Positions 11,983-23,647 of a DNA stretch of 64,000 bases are shown here, one piece after another (within the stretch, counting starts at the first letter, position 1; the number at the start of each line of letters is the position of its first letter). The notes below the pieces were generated by a model. That model was not told the DNA's origin. It searched no databases and saw nothing but the letters and a program-made list of their open reading frames with translations. A program made the translations under genes and the position numbers. Origin of the DNA: Hibiscus mutabilis. Taxonomy: Eukaryota; Streptophyta; Magnoliopsida; Malvales; Malvaceae. The stretch spans positions 49,704,864 through 49,768,863 of the forward strand of contig CM033721.1 of NCBI GenBank assembly GCA_019671005.1. The letters are read 5' to 3'.

Positions 11983-14391
11983 TGTAACACCCCCTACCCG
12001 GGCTAGTAGAAACCCGGTTTGGGAGCGTTACTTAACAAGCAAGAAAAGACAAGACAAGGCATGGTATTCGAACTATACTAGAACATAGACAAGGCAATGA
12101 CAATACATGCATTACACATTCAAACTTGATTAAAAAATCAAGCATTGCATTCGGCATTCAACATCCAAGAAGAAACAATCATTTATACTTGTTTACTTAA
12201 CTAACAAGAAAGCTCACACTTGACTTCTAACTCATCCTACATTCGAACTAAGCAAACAAGGAGGTAGCACGTATTCAAACAAGACATAAGCAACCATTCA
12301 TGCATTTTTTTCATGCAAGAAATCTCAAATGTAACATCAATTCAACTACCCAATCGAATAGGTCACCAAGTATAATTCATTTCATGCTTACACTTACAAG
12401 TTACTACAATTTCAACATTCAACCTTTGAAATCCTATCCTATTCGACTATCCTGAGATTCAAATATGCTTTCTTCATTTCATTGTTCATTGATGTATACA
12501 TGTGTCATCTCTTACCTAAATTACTATCACAATTGATTGATCATTCAAATTTACATGTTCTAGCTTGCATTCAAACCACATTCTAATCCTAACCATTCGA
12601 CCATTTACCTAAATGTACAACATGGCTTGTAACTAGTTTCATTCATGCTTAATTCAATCCCATGTATTCGGTAATCACATCTACAAGCATACATATCACA
12701 CACAACAAACATTGTTACCTTCAAGTGACCCTATATGTCATGGCAATTTGATTAGGGTACAAGTAAGCATCTTGGCTCATCATCCTACTTTCTATTTAAG
12801 CAAACCATCACAAGATCATAGCATTCAAAAGTCATCAAGATAGCTAGATTGACTTTAAGTCATTCCATCAACATATGCACAACAACATTCAACCATTATA
12901 AGTTAATTAAGTTCATTACAAACCTTAAACTATATACATAACAATGATAGGCCATCAAGCATTATATACAATCTATCAAAATGCATGTTCAAGCTATTAG
13001 ATACATCTAGTGCCACCATTCTAGGAGAATACAAAACAAGTATGGAATCATACTTTAACAAAGCTTGTGTAGGATGTTTCTTGCTCAAGGAATCAAGCTT
13101 CAAGATCAAGCAATGTTGAATCCTTTAACCTGTAGGTTGGGAAGAATGAAACAAGAGTGATAAGTACAAAATTGTACTTAGTGAGGTAGTAACTAGTCTA
13201 TCCATTTTGTTATTTCATATTTCATGTCTTTTAGATCAAGTGTAGACCTAGCTAAGGCTTCCAAGCATTAGAGTAGACTTAGCTAGTCTTTCAAGTATCA
13301 ATAGTTCCTTTATCTAATCTTTCAAACATCAAGAATATCATATCTAGGATAGCATGCATTCGGCCAATAAAATTATGCATCAAGAGATCATAATTCATGA
13401 ATCAAGCAACATGTTTGCAAAACAAGAAACCAATGAGTCATGCTTTCAAATCAAGCAACATTCATTTCATGGCATACAAGACAAGTATCATGTATAATTG
13501 AATCTTATTTCATTTGTTATTTCATTAAACAACCCCTTTGGTACTTAGTTTGTATAGGTAATCGAGTACCCAACCAACTGTCGCCACAATATGCACCGTA
13601 GTGCTGGTCAACCCTCATACTGTCGCCAAAGACCACATACGTACCCTCCGTCTGTCGCCAAATAGAGGCCTTAGCCCTGGACCGTAGTCCACCCGTACAC
13701 AATGAGCTCTAGACTCTAAGGCATGCCTTTCTACCTAATCCAACTAGTTACCAAGGTTGCTCGAATTACCATTTATTCAATTTATCAAGTTCAAGATCAT
13801 GTTCATGTCAATCAATATCATTTCATGTTAAGCCCTTAGGCTATTGAGCCTTAGCTCACAAGTCAAGTGGTTTCAAGATTCATTTCATCAAATGAGATAA
13901 CATCATATCTCAAACAAGTCATTAGCATTCAACCATGTTGTATCATAGTACATATAAGCAACCAAGTTATCACTAATCATGCATAAGCATTTCGAATAGG
14001 TATGCACATAAGACTAGGATCATGTTTCAGGTGTTTCTTTATTCATCCTTCCCTTATTAAGTCAAATTCATGCTCAGATTCATTATCATAACAAGAATGT
14101 AACAAATACATGTCCTAACCCTAGAGGTAACTACACTCACAATACAATCCAAGCAAGCTAGCAATTGTCTTGTATGGCTATCCCCTTGTTCTTAGCCCTT
14201 GAATGATTTCCTTTTTCTTCCCCCAACAAGTTCAAAGCTGGTTCTAAAACATTATACAAGTAGATGCATATTAAAACAAGTCTTACATGACCATTCAAGC
14301 AAGACAATATTGCTAGTACTTATCATACACAATTATGGGAGCAAGATTATGCTCATATAAGTACAATTCAATCAACATTTCATTAAACAAA
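11983..14391 (-). mobile_element. 5' LTR of Tekay-1, truncated
   Basis: It starts TGTAACACCCC and matches 4742-7010. Homology ends abruptly at about 14391, after CATTTCATTAAACAAA, where Tat-1 sequence begins. About 1.3 kb of the LTR (its U3 end on the minus strand) is missing, including the terminal base pair, so no TSD can be scored. It keeps a block (13556-13725) of repeated CTGTCGCCA motifs that its partner has lost. Confidence 0.9.
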
Positions 14392-16460
14392 CTACTCATA
14401 ATGTTCATCGAGAAGAGCTTTATTACCTTGGTGAAGTCTCTAGCAAAGAGACCGTCTTATCCGAAAGATTACGGCACCGTTTAGGAAGTTTGGGTCACAA
14501 TATTGAGGATTGTGGGGCCCTGAGGAAGAAGTTCAAGATCTTATCACGATGAGAATTTTGGGTTTCAAAGACGGAGTTCCCCAATTCTATTGTAAGCTAA
14601 CAATCACCCGAGGGGAAAAGTCGAGGAAGAATCGATATCCAGGACAAAGTTCAAGTAATGCCAAAGTGGGTCACTCAAGCGAGTTAAATTTGAAGATCGG
14701 AGATAGGGGAATCCCAGGAGAGGGATATTCTTTCGAGTTCAGCCAGCTCAGATAAGAAAGAGATAACTTTGATAAAATTGAATTTTCAGAATGATCACCC
14801 GAAGCTCCACTGAGTGTTTAAGAATATCAGATTGGGTCACCTTTAAAGAATAAACGGTGTTGTCCAGTTGAAGGGCGACTCAGAATATTGGAAGAAGAGA
14901 AACTAGTCAAGCAAGAATCAAGTCAGGCTGTTATTAGGTAAGTTTGAGGAAATTGGAATTAGGTACGACAATCTCCAGAGATGAGCTACAGAATGACTTA
15001 GCCATTAACAAGAGTTTTGGAAACAAGTTTTGACAGAGCAATGACAATTCAACACTCTTCAGTTGGAAAGGGCAACTTCCAAGCTACGAAAGACTAAGCA
15101 GGGGATAGATAAAGACCCGAAGATCGATATTACTCGAGCAGGTAAGGCGGCTCAACAAGGTGGCAGGCTTAGTCAGAACATGGACCAAGTGTTAAACTAC
15201 AGAAGGCAAGCTGACCGGACTACTGGATGAAGTTAAGAAAGTAGGCACTGAAGCTTATCAGTAATTGTAAATATCTAATATCTGATATAATAAAACCTTT
15301 TGGCCTCAATGAACGTCGTTCTATTGGGATCACTTTTGTAATCAATACCTTACTGCATTCATGTTTATATTTTAGGATTGCATTGCATTGCTTTCCACGA
15401 TCCTGGCATGTTTTACATGACATTATCATTACCTTGCATAAATTTTATGAGGACTAAGTCAAAGACCAATTAGGGTTTTATCATGGATAAAAGAATCGAA
15501 GACACTCAAAAATCAAGATTTGAGCAGTTAAAAGATGGGCTCGAGAGAAAAAGAGAAAGGAAAAAGAAGTTTGATGCCTTTGATGCAAGAAAGCTCTGTT
15601 TGAACCCTGATTTGGTCATTCCTCCGAATTCCAAAGACTCCAGATTTGCGCATGATAACGGAATAAGATGCCCCAAGATTCACGTGACCATATTCTGCAA
15701 AAAAGATGAGGGGCTGTATTGAAAAATTGCTGATCCACTACTTCCCCGACAATCTAGCAGGACCTACCGTGATATGATATGCTTTGGACCTAGCACCGAG
15801 TCGTCAGTATCTCCAGGGTACGGAGATGAAACCTGATAAAGCTTCAAGGAATATGCTTTGAGATGTCTGTGTTTAGCGACCCAGGTGCAGCCTCCCGTAG
15901 ATGAAGAGGAAAGTGACTTACATGCCACCTTTCTTATTTTTTCTTTGATAAGGTGCTCGGGAAAATGAATAAGTTTAAAAGACCAGACATGCCTAGGAGC
16001 AGAAGGAAAGAATGAGATAAACGGGTACCACTTTCAAAGGTTCTCGTGTTCGTAAGAGAAGAAAACAGGCAGATTCCCCCGAATCACTGAGAAAAATTCC
16101 TCGAACAAGTACATATTTAGAGATATTCAGATTATTCCATCTCGGACATATGGCCTCATCTGGTCAAGGGTTAGTACCTTACCTCAAGGCCGATAAAGAT
16201 TACGCCAAGCTCATATGCTCACAGTTTTAATCCATACAGTATATGTGAGTTCCACATTGAGGCGTCGGGGCATGACACTAAGAAATTTGGGTTCGTTAAT
16301 AGAAAAAAATCAAGAAGCTGGTTGACGAGGGAGTCATGACGAGAGAGTTGATCCAGCGGTGGAAAAAAAGAGAAGAGGCAAGCCTACACTACAAAGGACT
16401 GGAATGAGTTAGTACTCGAGATGTAGTCCGGAGGTCCCTATGGTTTTCCCATCAGTTCAT
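14392..16460 (+). pseudogene. Shuffled gag fragments of a Tat/Ogre-like retrotransposon (Tat-1)
   Basis: 14480-14755 reads as a gag C-terminal piece (GHNIEDCGALRKK) seen in plant Tat-type gag proteins. 15060-15250 is a degenerate Lys/Glu-rich stretch. 15483-15720 is a gag N-terminal core (PDLVIPPNSKDSRF...CPKIHVTIFCKK) that stops short at TGA 15719. 16240-16330 repeats the gag C-terminal type of motif (CEFHIEASGHDTKKFGFV). Two C-terminal motifs flanking an N-terminal one means the order is rearranged or two copies are joined. No protease, RT or integrase is visible anywhere before the LTR at 20368, so this is a deletion derivative or non-autonomous element. The family call is from general resemblance only. 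Confidence 0.65.
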
Positions 16461-17280
16461 AAAGAAATTCTCAATGCTTTGAAAGAAAAAAACTCCCAAA
16501 CAGATATTTTTTTAGAATTAAAAATCACATTTCCATTTAGAAAAGCATTTTTACATTCTTGATTCTTTAAACATTTTATTTTTATGGGGTAGTTTTTGTT
16601 CTCCCATATGCATATACACGCATTTTTGAATGGACATATGTATATACATTTCTATACCAGGTCCTCGAATTTTGAATGCAACAGTACATTTGCTTCAGAT
16701 CCAAAGATCAACTCTAAGTTGCATATATTTAGAAGAGATTGAATGTTGTGGGGATACTGTAAATGTAAGTATCTTCTAGTTTACTTAGGCCAACAGAGGA
16801 ACAAAGCGAGTGTTTAGACAATGGGCAGTTCCCATTTTAAGAATTTATCTTCTCAGGCACTTATCTTTTAAGATCCTTGAAACAAAAGTTGACCCTAAAC
16901 CTCTACCCCCTAAAGGCATTCTCAGGATATTTGTGAATTTGACAATGAATGATATTCTTTTATTTTACCAGAAGACAGAGATGAGTCCAGACAGATTGGA
17001 TACGAAGATCAGAAAATCATCAGAAGAAAGTGGTTGAAAACAAGGATATGTCCAAACGAAAAACCAAAGAAAAGAAGAGAAATGGTAATCAGAAGGCCGA
17101 AGCAATCCAGATCGAGTAAATATCAGAAAAGCTGCCAAGAACGAGACTTCAACTATGAGCAAGAGACAGAAGGAATCCATATTTCAAGTAAACATCAGTT
17201 TTGAAAATTAGTATAGAAGCTCGAATTGAAGCCAAGTCAAGACAAGTAGGCCCGAAGATTGCCAATTTCGAAAAAGGAAA
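16461..17280 (+). other. Non-coding internal region of Tat-1
   Basis: No conserved domain is recognisable. Sequence such as 16740-17040 has scattered short open frames without family resemblance. It leads into the repeat-rich 3' region. Confidence 0.45.
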
Positions 17281-17284
17281 TGAC

Positions 17285-17722
17285 CTCTAGGGTGAAAACC
17301 CAAAAATGGGCAGTCTAGAGTGATCCTGAAAATGAAGAAAAATAATAGTCTGCATGAGCCTGCTGGCATCGATATCCAACCAAAATACACTGATATGAAG
17401 GTACATAAGAAGGAAGTGACCTCTAGGGTGAAAACCTAAAAATGGGCAGTCTAGAGCGATCCAAGAGAAAAAGTGAAAAATAAGAAAAAAAAAAGAAAAT
17501 AAGAAAGAAAGAATAATATTTCATCTGGGCGTGCCAATCACAAGAATTCCCAGAAATGTATTCATAGTCCTTCATTCAAGAAATCTCAGTTTCGAGGAGT
17601 ATTGAAGGATCAAACATTATTGAACAGAAAACGAACATCAGTATATAGCCAGAATGCAAGGCAGCCTACAATAAAAAGAAAATAAACTCTAGGGTGAAAA
17701 CCCGAAAACGGGCAGTCTAGAG
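17285..17722 (+). repeat. Dispersed hairpin repeat, family i (3 copies)
   Basis: Three copies of a unit of about 44 nt: 17285-17320, 17421-17456 and 17687-17722. Each has CTCTAG at one end and its complement CTAGAG 24 nt further on. Inside is a smaller pairing: CCC/GGG in copy 1, CCT/GGG (G-T wobble) in copy 2, and CCCG/CGGG around AAAA in copy 3. Changes therefore keep the ability to pair. Intervening sequence is unrelated. It lies in the 3' non-coding region of Tat-1. Confidence 0.8.
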
Positions 17723-18234
17723 TGATCCAAAAAAGGGAAGGAATAATGGGCATATCCAAGCTACACAAGTACAAAAATACTGTTTCACTTAACCATAAAC
17801 TAAAGGCCTACATTACAAGCCCCCAAAGACTATTCTGGTCATCAATAGATATCCAAGTTGAATGAGAATGTCTTCAGATTTCATTCCGCCTATAAAGGTT
17901 AACTTTGCTTCAAGGAACGTCAAACTTCGAAGTGCTTGGTCGACACCTCAAATGAGGGAAGGATGGGGCATGGTGAGATAGTGAGATTAAGAGAGCCACC
18001 TTAAACGGGGTAGAAACTAGGTATGGTTGTTCCTCCCAAAAGCATATTAGACCAGAAGAAACTATACATTGGCATATATCTCCACAATGGTCAAGATCTT
18101 CTAAATATGCGCTTCATTATAGTTGATCTCTGGCAACTTGAAGCAGATGTGCTACGGTGTTTGATATTTCAGGGGCAAACATGTTTTAAAAGGTTTGACA
18201 TTTTCTCCCAAAGTTTTGATGTTTACCATTTCCC

Positions 18235-18392
18235 CCAAACATTAGTTTTTAAAATGTTTGGCAATATACTTCGAATTTTGTTTACCATTCTCCAAACATT
18301 ATTTTTAAAAAAAATGTTTGGTCCTTAAAAAAGAAGAAGAAAAGAAAAAGATGTTTACCATTTGTTCCAAACAATGTTTTCAAAATGTTTGG
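18235..18392 (+). repeat. Dispersed hairpin repeat, family ii (3 copies)
   Basis: Three inverted repeats on the CCAAACATT/AATGTTTGG theme: arms 18235-18243 and 18253-18261; 18292-18300 and 18313-18321; 18367-18373 and 18386-18392 (CCAAACA/TGTTTGG). Each is preceded by a GTTTACCATT-like lead. Loops are AT-rich and vary from 9 to 12 nt. Confidence 0.75.
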
Positions 18393-18897
18393 TATCCCCT
18401 CCAAGTTGTGATTTTTAAAATAACTGTTATCTTTTCAAAAAATCATTATTTTTTGAAATATACGCAAGTAAATTGCCGTTTGCATTATTTTAAAAATAAA
18501 TGATGATGAGATTTAAAGCATAGGGACCGAGAGTTAGTTCCCGTCGAAATGCTACGAGAAGATCAAGGATGAGCTCAAGGGATGGAAGCATTTTGGCTCA
18601 CCCTAGTGACTAGAAATAGATCAAGGCTTTGTATGATGGGTCAGAAAATTCAAAGCAGTGGAGCCCGTGGTTGAATGGGGCAACGCCAAGCGAAGAAGAT
18701 GACAAGGGTTCTTATAAGAATAATATAAGAACCAGAAGATCATTTATGAAGACGAGTGATAACCCCGAAAACAAGAAAATCCTTCCGCACAAAAGGTTTA
18801 AAAGCATGTTCAAATGAGGATTTAAGAGCATACAGTGAAGAAGTAAAGAGATGAAGAAATCTGAGGAGCGACCTTTCAGGGTGTAAGACTTTAGAAC

Positions 18898-19062
18898 GAA
18901 AAAGAAAAAAGAAAAAAGAGAAAGAAAGAGAGGGAAAAGAAAAAAGAAAAGAAAAATAAAAAGAAAAAATAAGAAGAAATTGAAGGAAATAGAAAAAAGA
19001 AGAAAAGAAAAAGAAAATGAGAAGAGAGAAAAAAAGAAAAAGAAGAGAAAGAAAGCATTACA
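18898..19062 (+). repeat. Homopurine tract 1
   Basis: About 165 nt of nearly uninterrupted A/G on the plus strand. The long Phe/Leu/Ser-rich frames on the opposite strand are by-products of this tract and are not genes. A second tract lies at 19468-19600. Confidence 0.85.
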
Positions 19063-19161
19063 TTGCATGCATCATATAGATAGGGGCATGCCAATTTTTG
19101 CTTGTTTTGGACAGGTACTTAAAGAATTATCAGAGAGTATTAAGAAGTGGATTTCATTAAA

Positions 19162-19312
19162 TGAAGAAAGTTTGGCAGCCACCTTCGGCGCGAGTCCCCA
19201 AAATTTGAAGAAAGTTTGGCAGCCACCTTCGGCGTGAGTCCCCAAAATTTGAAGAAAGATTTCGGCAGCCTTAGCAGCGTGAGTCCAGAAAATCGACAGC
19301 CATAGCAGCGTG
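19162..19312 (+). repeat. 42-bp tandem repeat (2 clear plus 2 degenerate copies)
   Basis: The unit contains GGCAGCCACCTTCGGCG followed by GAGTCCCCAAAATTTGAAGA. Two nearly identical copies (from about 19162 and 19204) are followed by shortened copies in which GGCAGCC..TAGCAGCG recurs (to 19312). Downstream (19325-19435) a looser repeat, AAGTCATTCGRGC/AAGTCCTTTGGGC, occurs about five times. Confidence 0.75.
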
Positions 19313-19467
19313 GGGCCTAGATGTTAGATCCTTTGGGTCATCGGTAAGTCATTCGGGCACGATGTTAAGTCATTCGAGCCATCAGTAGGTCTTTCGAGCA
19401 TGGTGATAAGTCCTTTGGGCATGATGTGGCAGCCTTAGTAGCGTAAGTCCAAAGATATCAACAGCCT

Positions 19468-19600
19468 TGTAAAAAAAGGGAGAATGAAAATGAGATAGAA
19501 AAAAGAGAAGAGAAAAATGAAAAAGAGAGAAAAAGAAAAAGAGGAAAAAGAAAAAGAAAAAGGAAAAAAGGAAAAAGAAAAAAAGAAAAGAGAAATTTGA
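19468..19600 (+). repeat. Homopurine tract 2
   Basis: About 130 nt of A/G-rich sequence immediately before the hairpin array, similar in style to 18898-19062. Confidence 0.8.
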
Positions 19601-19606
19601 AGATAA

Positions 19607-20220
19607 AGGTTCTATATAGGAAGGGCCTATATTTTCAAGCTCCCGTAACGAGAGGTTCTATATAGGAAGAATCTGCCGCTCCGAGGCTTCAGGAGCTGAA
19701 AGTTTTATATAGGAAGGGCTTGCAGCTCCAGGGTGAAGACTAGCAGTTCTATATAGGAAGAACTCCCAGTCGAAGGAATTCACCCATGACACATAAGGTT
19801 TTATATAGGGAAAACCCGTTGTGTTGAAGGCGAAGAGTCCTATAGAGGAAGGGCTCCGGACTTTACTGTCTTAGAGTGAAAGGTTCTATATAGGAAGAAC
19901 CTGTAGCTCCGAGATTTCAGAAGCTAAAAGTTCTATATAGGAAGGACTGGCGGCTCCAGGGTTTGAAGACTAGCAGTTCTATACAGGAGGAACTCCCAGT
20001 CGGAAGAATCCATCAGTGGCGCAAAAGGTTTTATATAGGAGAAACCATTGTTGAAGGTGAAGAGTTCTATATAGGAAGGACTCCAAGCTTTACCGTCTCA
20101 GAGTGAAAAGTTCTATATAGGAGGGACTCGTAACTCAAGACTTCAGAATGAAATGTTCTATATATGGAGGACCTATAGTTCCAAGATAGAAGGTGAAGAA
20201 GTTCTATATAGGAAGAACTT
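19607..20220 (+). repeat. Array of 14 hairpins with a constant 8-nt loop (Tat-1 3' region)
   Basis: Left arms start at 19607, 19653, 19700, 19745, 19797, 19835, 19881, 19929, 19975, 20027, 20062, 20109, 20155 and 20199. Every unit is arm, 8-nt loop (ATATAGGA or one or two changes), complementary arm of 5-7 bp. Arms differ yet still pair: AGGTTCT/AGAACCT, GGTTTT/AAAACC, GAGTCCT/AGGGCTC, AAGTTCT/AGAACTT. Some have an outer stem, for example GGAGCTG/CAGCTCC (19692/19723) and GACT/AGTC (19738/19768). Units 2-6 are repeated as units 7-11 with a period of 227-230 bp. The array ends about 150 bp before the LTR. Tandem repeats in the 3' UTR are known for Tat/Ogre elements; paired-stem conservation is what I see here. 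Confidence 0.9.
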
Positions 20221-20367
20221 ACAAGCTTGAAGATTCAGCTAAGGAAAAGCGGAGAGTTCCAGAAGAACACGTGATTCCAAAGCCAAAGACAAGAAAGTAG
20301 GTCAAAAATGAGTGCTTTTGATCTTTGCTTTGTCCTCGTTTCACAAGAACAAGCAAAGAGGGGCAAC

Positions 20368-21792
20368 TGTAATCACTCATTTTTGACTGGATTTTAGTGT
20401 TATTAGTATTATTTTAATGGTAGTATTATTAATATAAAATTAATAAAAAGTCAAAAAAATAATAATAAAAAATAATATAAAAAATTAAAAAGCAAAAAAA
20501 AGGAAAATAGGTGGTTTTGGGATGACCACGTCACCCTTAACCCACCCCAATTGCCTATATAAAGGCATGGGGGTAAGGGCAACACACACACACAATTTCA
20601 CGCCAAATTGCCATAAATTGGCAATCCAATCGGCTCCCCAATTGGGAGCTAGGCCGGCCACGATGCTGGCCAGGGGTTGGGGGCAGTGCCCTCGACCCCA
20701 GTTGGTTCAATCCAACATTCGATCGGGGTCCTATTTTAGGTCCGATCTAGTTAATAATTTTGGAGAGGTCGTGGTAGATCCCGGTGGGGTTCAGTCGGGG
20801 TTCGTTATTCGAGCTCCTAGTTAGGTATATTTTCTTCTCTTTTTATTTGTATTGTAATATTTATGATTTAATGAAGTATTAGTTAATTTAAAATTGTGTT
20901 CTTTTTTACTTTGTATGTTTATTTATGCTTTAGATTAGTATTTATTATGTTTTAAATTTATGTTTTATATTAATATTTTATTCATGTTAAATTTGTTTTT
21001 TATTTATGTGTTAGATTAATATTTATGAATGTTAGTATTTTATCTATGTTAGATTTGTTTTCATTTATGAGTTAGATTAGTATTTATGTATGTATGTTTT
21101 AGATTAGTATTTATTTATGTTTTAGATTAATATTTTATATATGTTAGATTTGTTTTTATTTATGTGTTAGATTAATATTTATTTGTGTTTTAGGTCAATG
21201 TTTTATTAATGTTAGATTCGTTTTATGTGTTAGATTAATATTTATGTATGTATGTTTCGGATTAGTATTTTATTTATGTTAGATTAGTATTTTATTATAT
21301 TAGTATTTATTTATATTTTTATCGCTTTGTATTTATTTTGCTTTCTAAGGTTGCATAATGGAATATAAATTATCAATGCGGTGTCTTTTTATCCGAGCGT
21401 AAACGGGGCCAGTATCATGCGTAGTGATGATGGTTGGGCGTTTACTCTCGGATAACGGGGCCTTTAAAATTTACCTGCACTTATAACCAAATTTTAAATT
21501 AATCGTCACATTAATCCGGAAAGTCTAATATTAATAAAGCGGTAATTACTAGAGTACTAATTTTGGGCGGTGTGGGGGTGCTAATCCTTCCCCATCCGTA
21601 ACCGACTCCCAAACCCAATAGTTTTCAAATCTCTGGTTTTATGGTGTTCGGCCTACCTAAGTGGCCGGTGGCGACTCCAATTTCTAAATAAAACACGGTT
21701 TTTAAAACCCCACGGAATAAATATTTTTATATCCGAAAAACCAAAAAACACTTCGAAAACTCATTTTTTTAGCGTGAAGGACATCGCTACAC
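20368..21792 (+). mobile_element. LTR of Tat-1
   Basis: It begins TGTAATCACTC after AAGAGGGGCAAC (polypurine-like, 20356-20367). A TATA box, CCTATATAAAGGC, lies at 20550-20562. The 3' part carries the block GTGGGGGTGCTAATCC...CGTAACCGACTCCC and GGTGGCGACTCC (21664-21675), also seen near 45530-45640 and, more diverged, at 48015-48130. The right end is set at about CTACA 21792 but is uncertain by tens of bases. No upstream partner LTR is visible. The open frame at 20522-20824 lies across the promoter and leader and is not counted as a gene. Confidence 0.65.
20870..21310 (+). repeat. Degenerate T-rich tandem repeat inside the Tat-1 LTR
   Basis: About ten irregular copies of a unit like TTAGATTARTATTTATTTATG. 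It lies downstream of the TATA box and so in the probable transcribed part of the LTR. No coding potential. Confidence 0.7.
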
Positions 21793-21814
21793 ACACGACC
21801 CATTGTGAATATAA

Positions 21815-22426
21815 AATTTAAAACTATCTCTTCCCCACAACTCGCAAGACTAAAACCATCCCCGCCCCCATTACCCACGTGGATCTTGAGACCCACCTAA
21901 TCCCCTCTTTACCCGCCCCGTAACCCTTTCATATAATATTTTTATAACTATTAGTTAAAAATATAAATCAAATTTGTTATGAAAAAGTATAAAATACCCG
22001 TCATTTGGACTCTCACCACATAGTGAAATTATTCTAATTGTCACAATTTTTTAAAAATAATAATATACGAAATTAAAATTGTACAACAAAAAAATTTGGA
22101 CTAAAAAACTGCTAAAGTCCATTGTAAAGGATCAAAAATAACACAAATAATATGTAAAATAATATTTCAATTGCTTAACAAATAAACATTACAGAAAGAA
22201 CTAAAAAACATAACAATTAAAAAACAACATTAAAAAATAAGAACAAATACCTATAAAATCTAAATAACATACAATATTAGGAAAATAAAATTAAAAAGTA
22301 GAAGAATAACATATATATGGTGAGGACTGAAGAGAAGAAAAAAACCTTAAAAAAGGCATAACGACGAACAACAAAAAAGAATAAACTAAAATCATCTCTG
22401 CCCCACAACTCACAAGACTAAAACTG
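21815..22426. repeat. Direct repeat, copy 1 (plus 40 bp of a next unit)
   Basis: 21815-22385 matches 23648-24222 nearly base for base by eye: TAATCCCCTCTTTACCCGCC, GTATAAAATACCCGTCATTTGG and many other blocks. The last 40 bp (22386-22426) repeat the beginning of the unit, so the arrangement is tandem. It is interrupted there by an LTR fragment starting TGTAACACCC at 22427. No gene. Confidence 0.85.
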
Positions 22427-23640
22427 TAACACCCATAACCCGGCTTAGGAGTAAACCGAATTAGGTAGTGTTAAGGAACTGACATTCAGACAAGCTATTA
22501 TCACATACATATTGTAACTTACTTATTACACAAGTTATTATCACATAGCATATCATATTGTAACTTGTTTATTATACAAGCTATTATCACATATCATATC
22601 ATATTGTAACTTACTTATTACACAAGTTATTATCACATAGCATATCATATCATATTGTAACTTGTTTATTATACAAGCTATTATCACATAGCATATCATA
22701 TCATATTGTAACTTGTTTATTATACAAGCTATTATCACATAGCATATCATATTGTAGCTTACTTAACAAATAAGTATCAAGCTTAACACATTAATTTGCT
22801 CATAGATTTCATTAAGTAATCTTTACATAACCTTGAGAATCGAACTCCAGTCTAAGTACACGAGTCCCCAACCAACTATCACCCATAAAATATCACAAGG
22901 TACTCGCAGTATACCGGTCAATCCCTCCTATTGTCGCCAAATGACCACACACACATCCCTCATATTGTCGCCAAAATAGGGACCACTGTCTCAAACCGTA
23001 GTACACCCCAATACTGAGCTCTATGGACTCTATGGCATGCCAACTATACGTAAGACTGACTCGAGACTAAAACTTTAACATATTCCTTTCATTTCTTAAA
23101 CATGATGAGCATAGCTCCACATCAATATATCCTTTCAAGGATTTCATTCTCCCTTCAATAAGGGTATACATTTATGCATGATCAACGCATGTGATTTCCC
23201 ATGCCTCAATCCACTTATTCAAAAGGCTTTATAGCCAACATTTCATTTGATAAATTATTCATAACTTTCAATGTATTCATTCTATCAAGATTACATAGTG
23301 TTTTGCACGTTCAATATACACTTTTCATTTCACAAGCAATCATAGTAAGCATTCATACTTTAAGCTCCAACTCAAAAATTCCATAACATTATTACGTCGC
23401 CCCAATTTCACAATGGAACAAGGGTATGTTTACCACATGTAAATTACAATCACAACTTCTCTTATCAAAACACATAAACTATTTATGATCAGATTTGTTC
23501 ACAATTATACCAATAACCACATCTATTCACATGATCACCTTTCGAACTCAAACAAGCAACCATGACAAGATTGATATTTTATATTCTAAACATGCTTTCA
23601 ATCACATTTTATATTCTAAACATGCTTTCAATCACATTTC
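22427..23640 (-). mobile_element. Tekay-like LTR fragment
   Basis: It starts TGTAACACCCATAACCCGG and shares landmarks with the plus-strand reading of the Tekay-1 LTR: ATTGTCGCCAAA twice (22932, 22965), CGGTCAATCCCTCC and TATGGCATGCC. It is therefore in minus orientation. It is much shorter than a complete LTR, and its right end at about 23640 is not a clean CA terminus. Confidence 0.65.
22480..22760. repeat. Minisatellite of about 54-60 bp, five copies
   Basis: The repeated core is ATTGTAACTTGTTTATTATA followed by CAAGCTATTATCACATAGCATATCAT. The number of CATAT steps varies between copies. It is open in one minus-strand frame only because the unit lacks stops. It is not a gene. Confidence 0.85.
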
Positions 23641-23647
23641 AACCCTA

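Noticed and set aside
18712..19094. Long Phe/Leu/Ser-rich frames on the minus strand
   Set aside because: They are the complement of a homopurine tract; composition alone keeps them open.
19607..20220. CRISPR-like array
   Set aside because: Spacing is irregular, spacers are part of a higher-order repeat, and this is a plant retrotransposon 3' region.
20522..20824. 100-codon frame downstream of an LTR TATA box
   Set aside because: Starts before the TATA box and crosses the expected transcription start, so it cannot be a normal product of that promoter.
22553..22750. Repetitive 65-codon minus-strand frame
   Set aside because: Translation of a minisatellite whose unit happens to lack stops.
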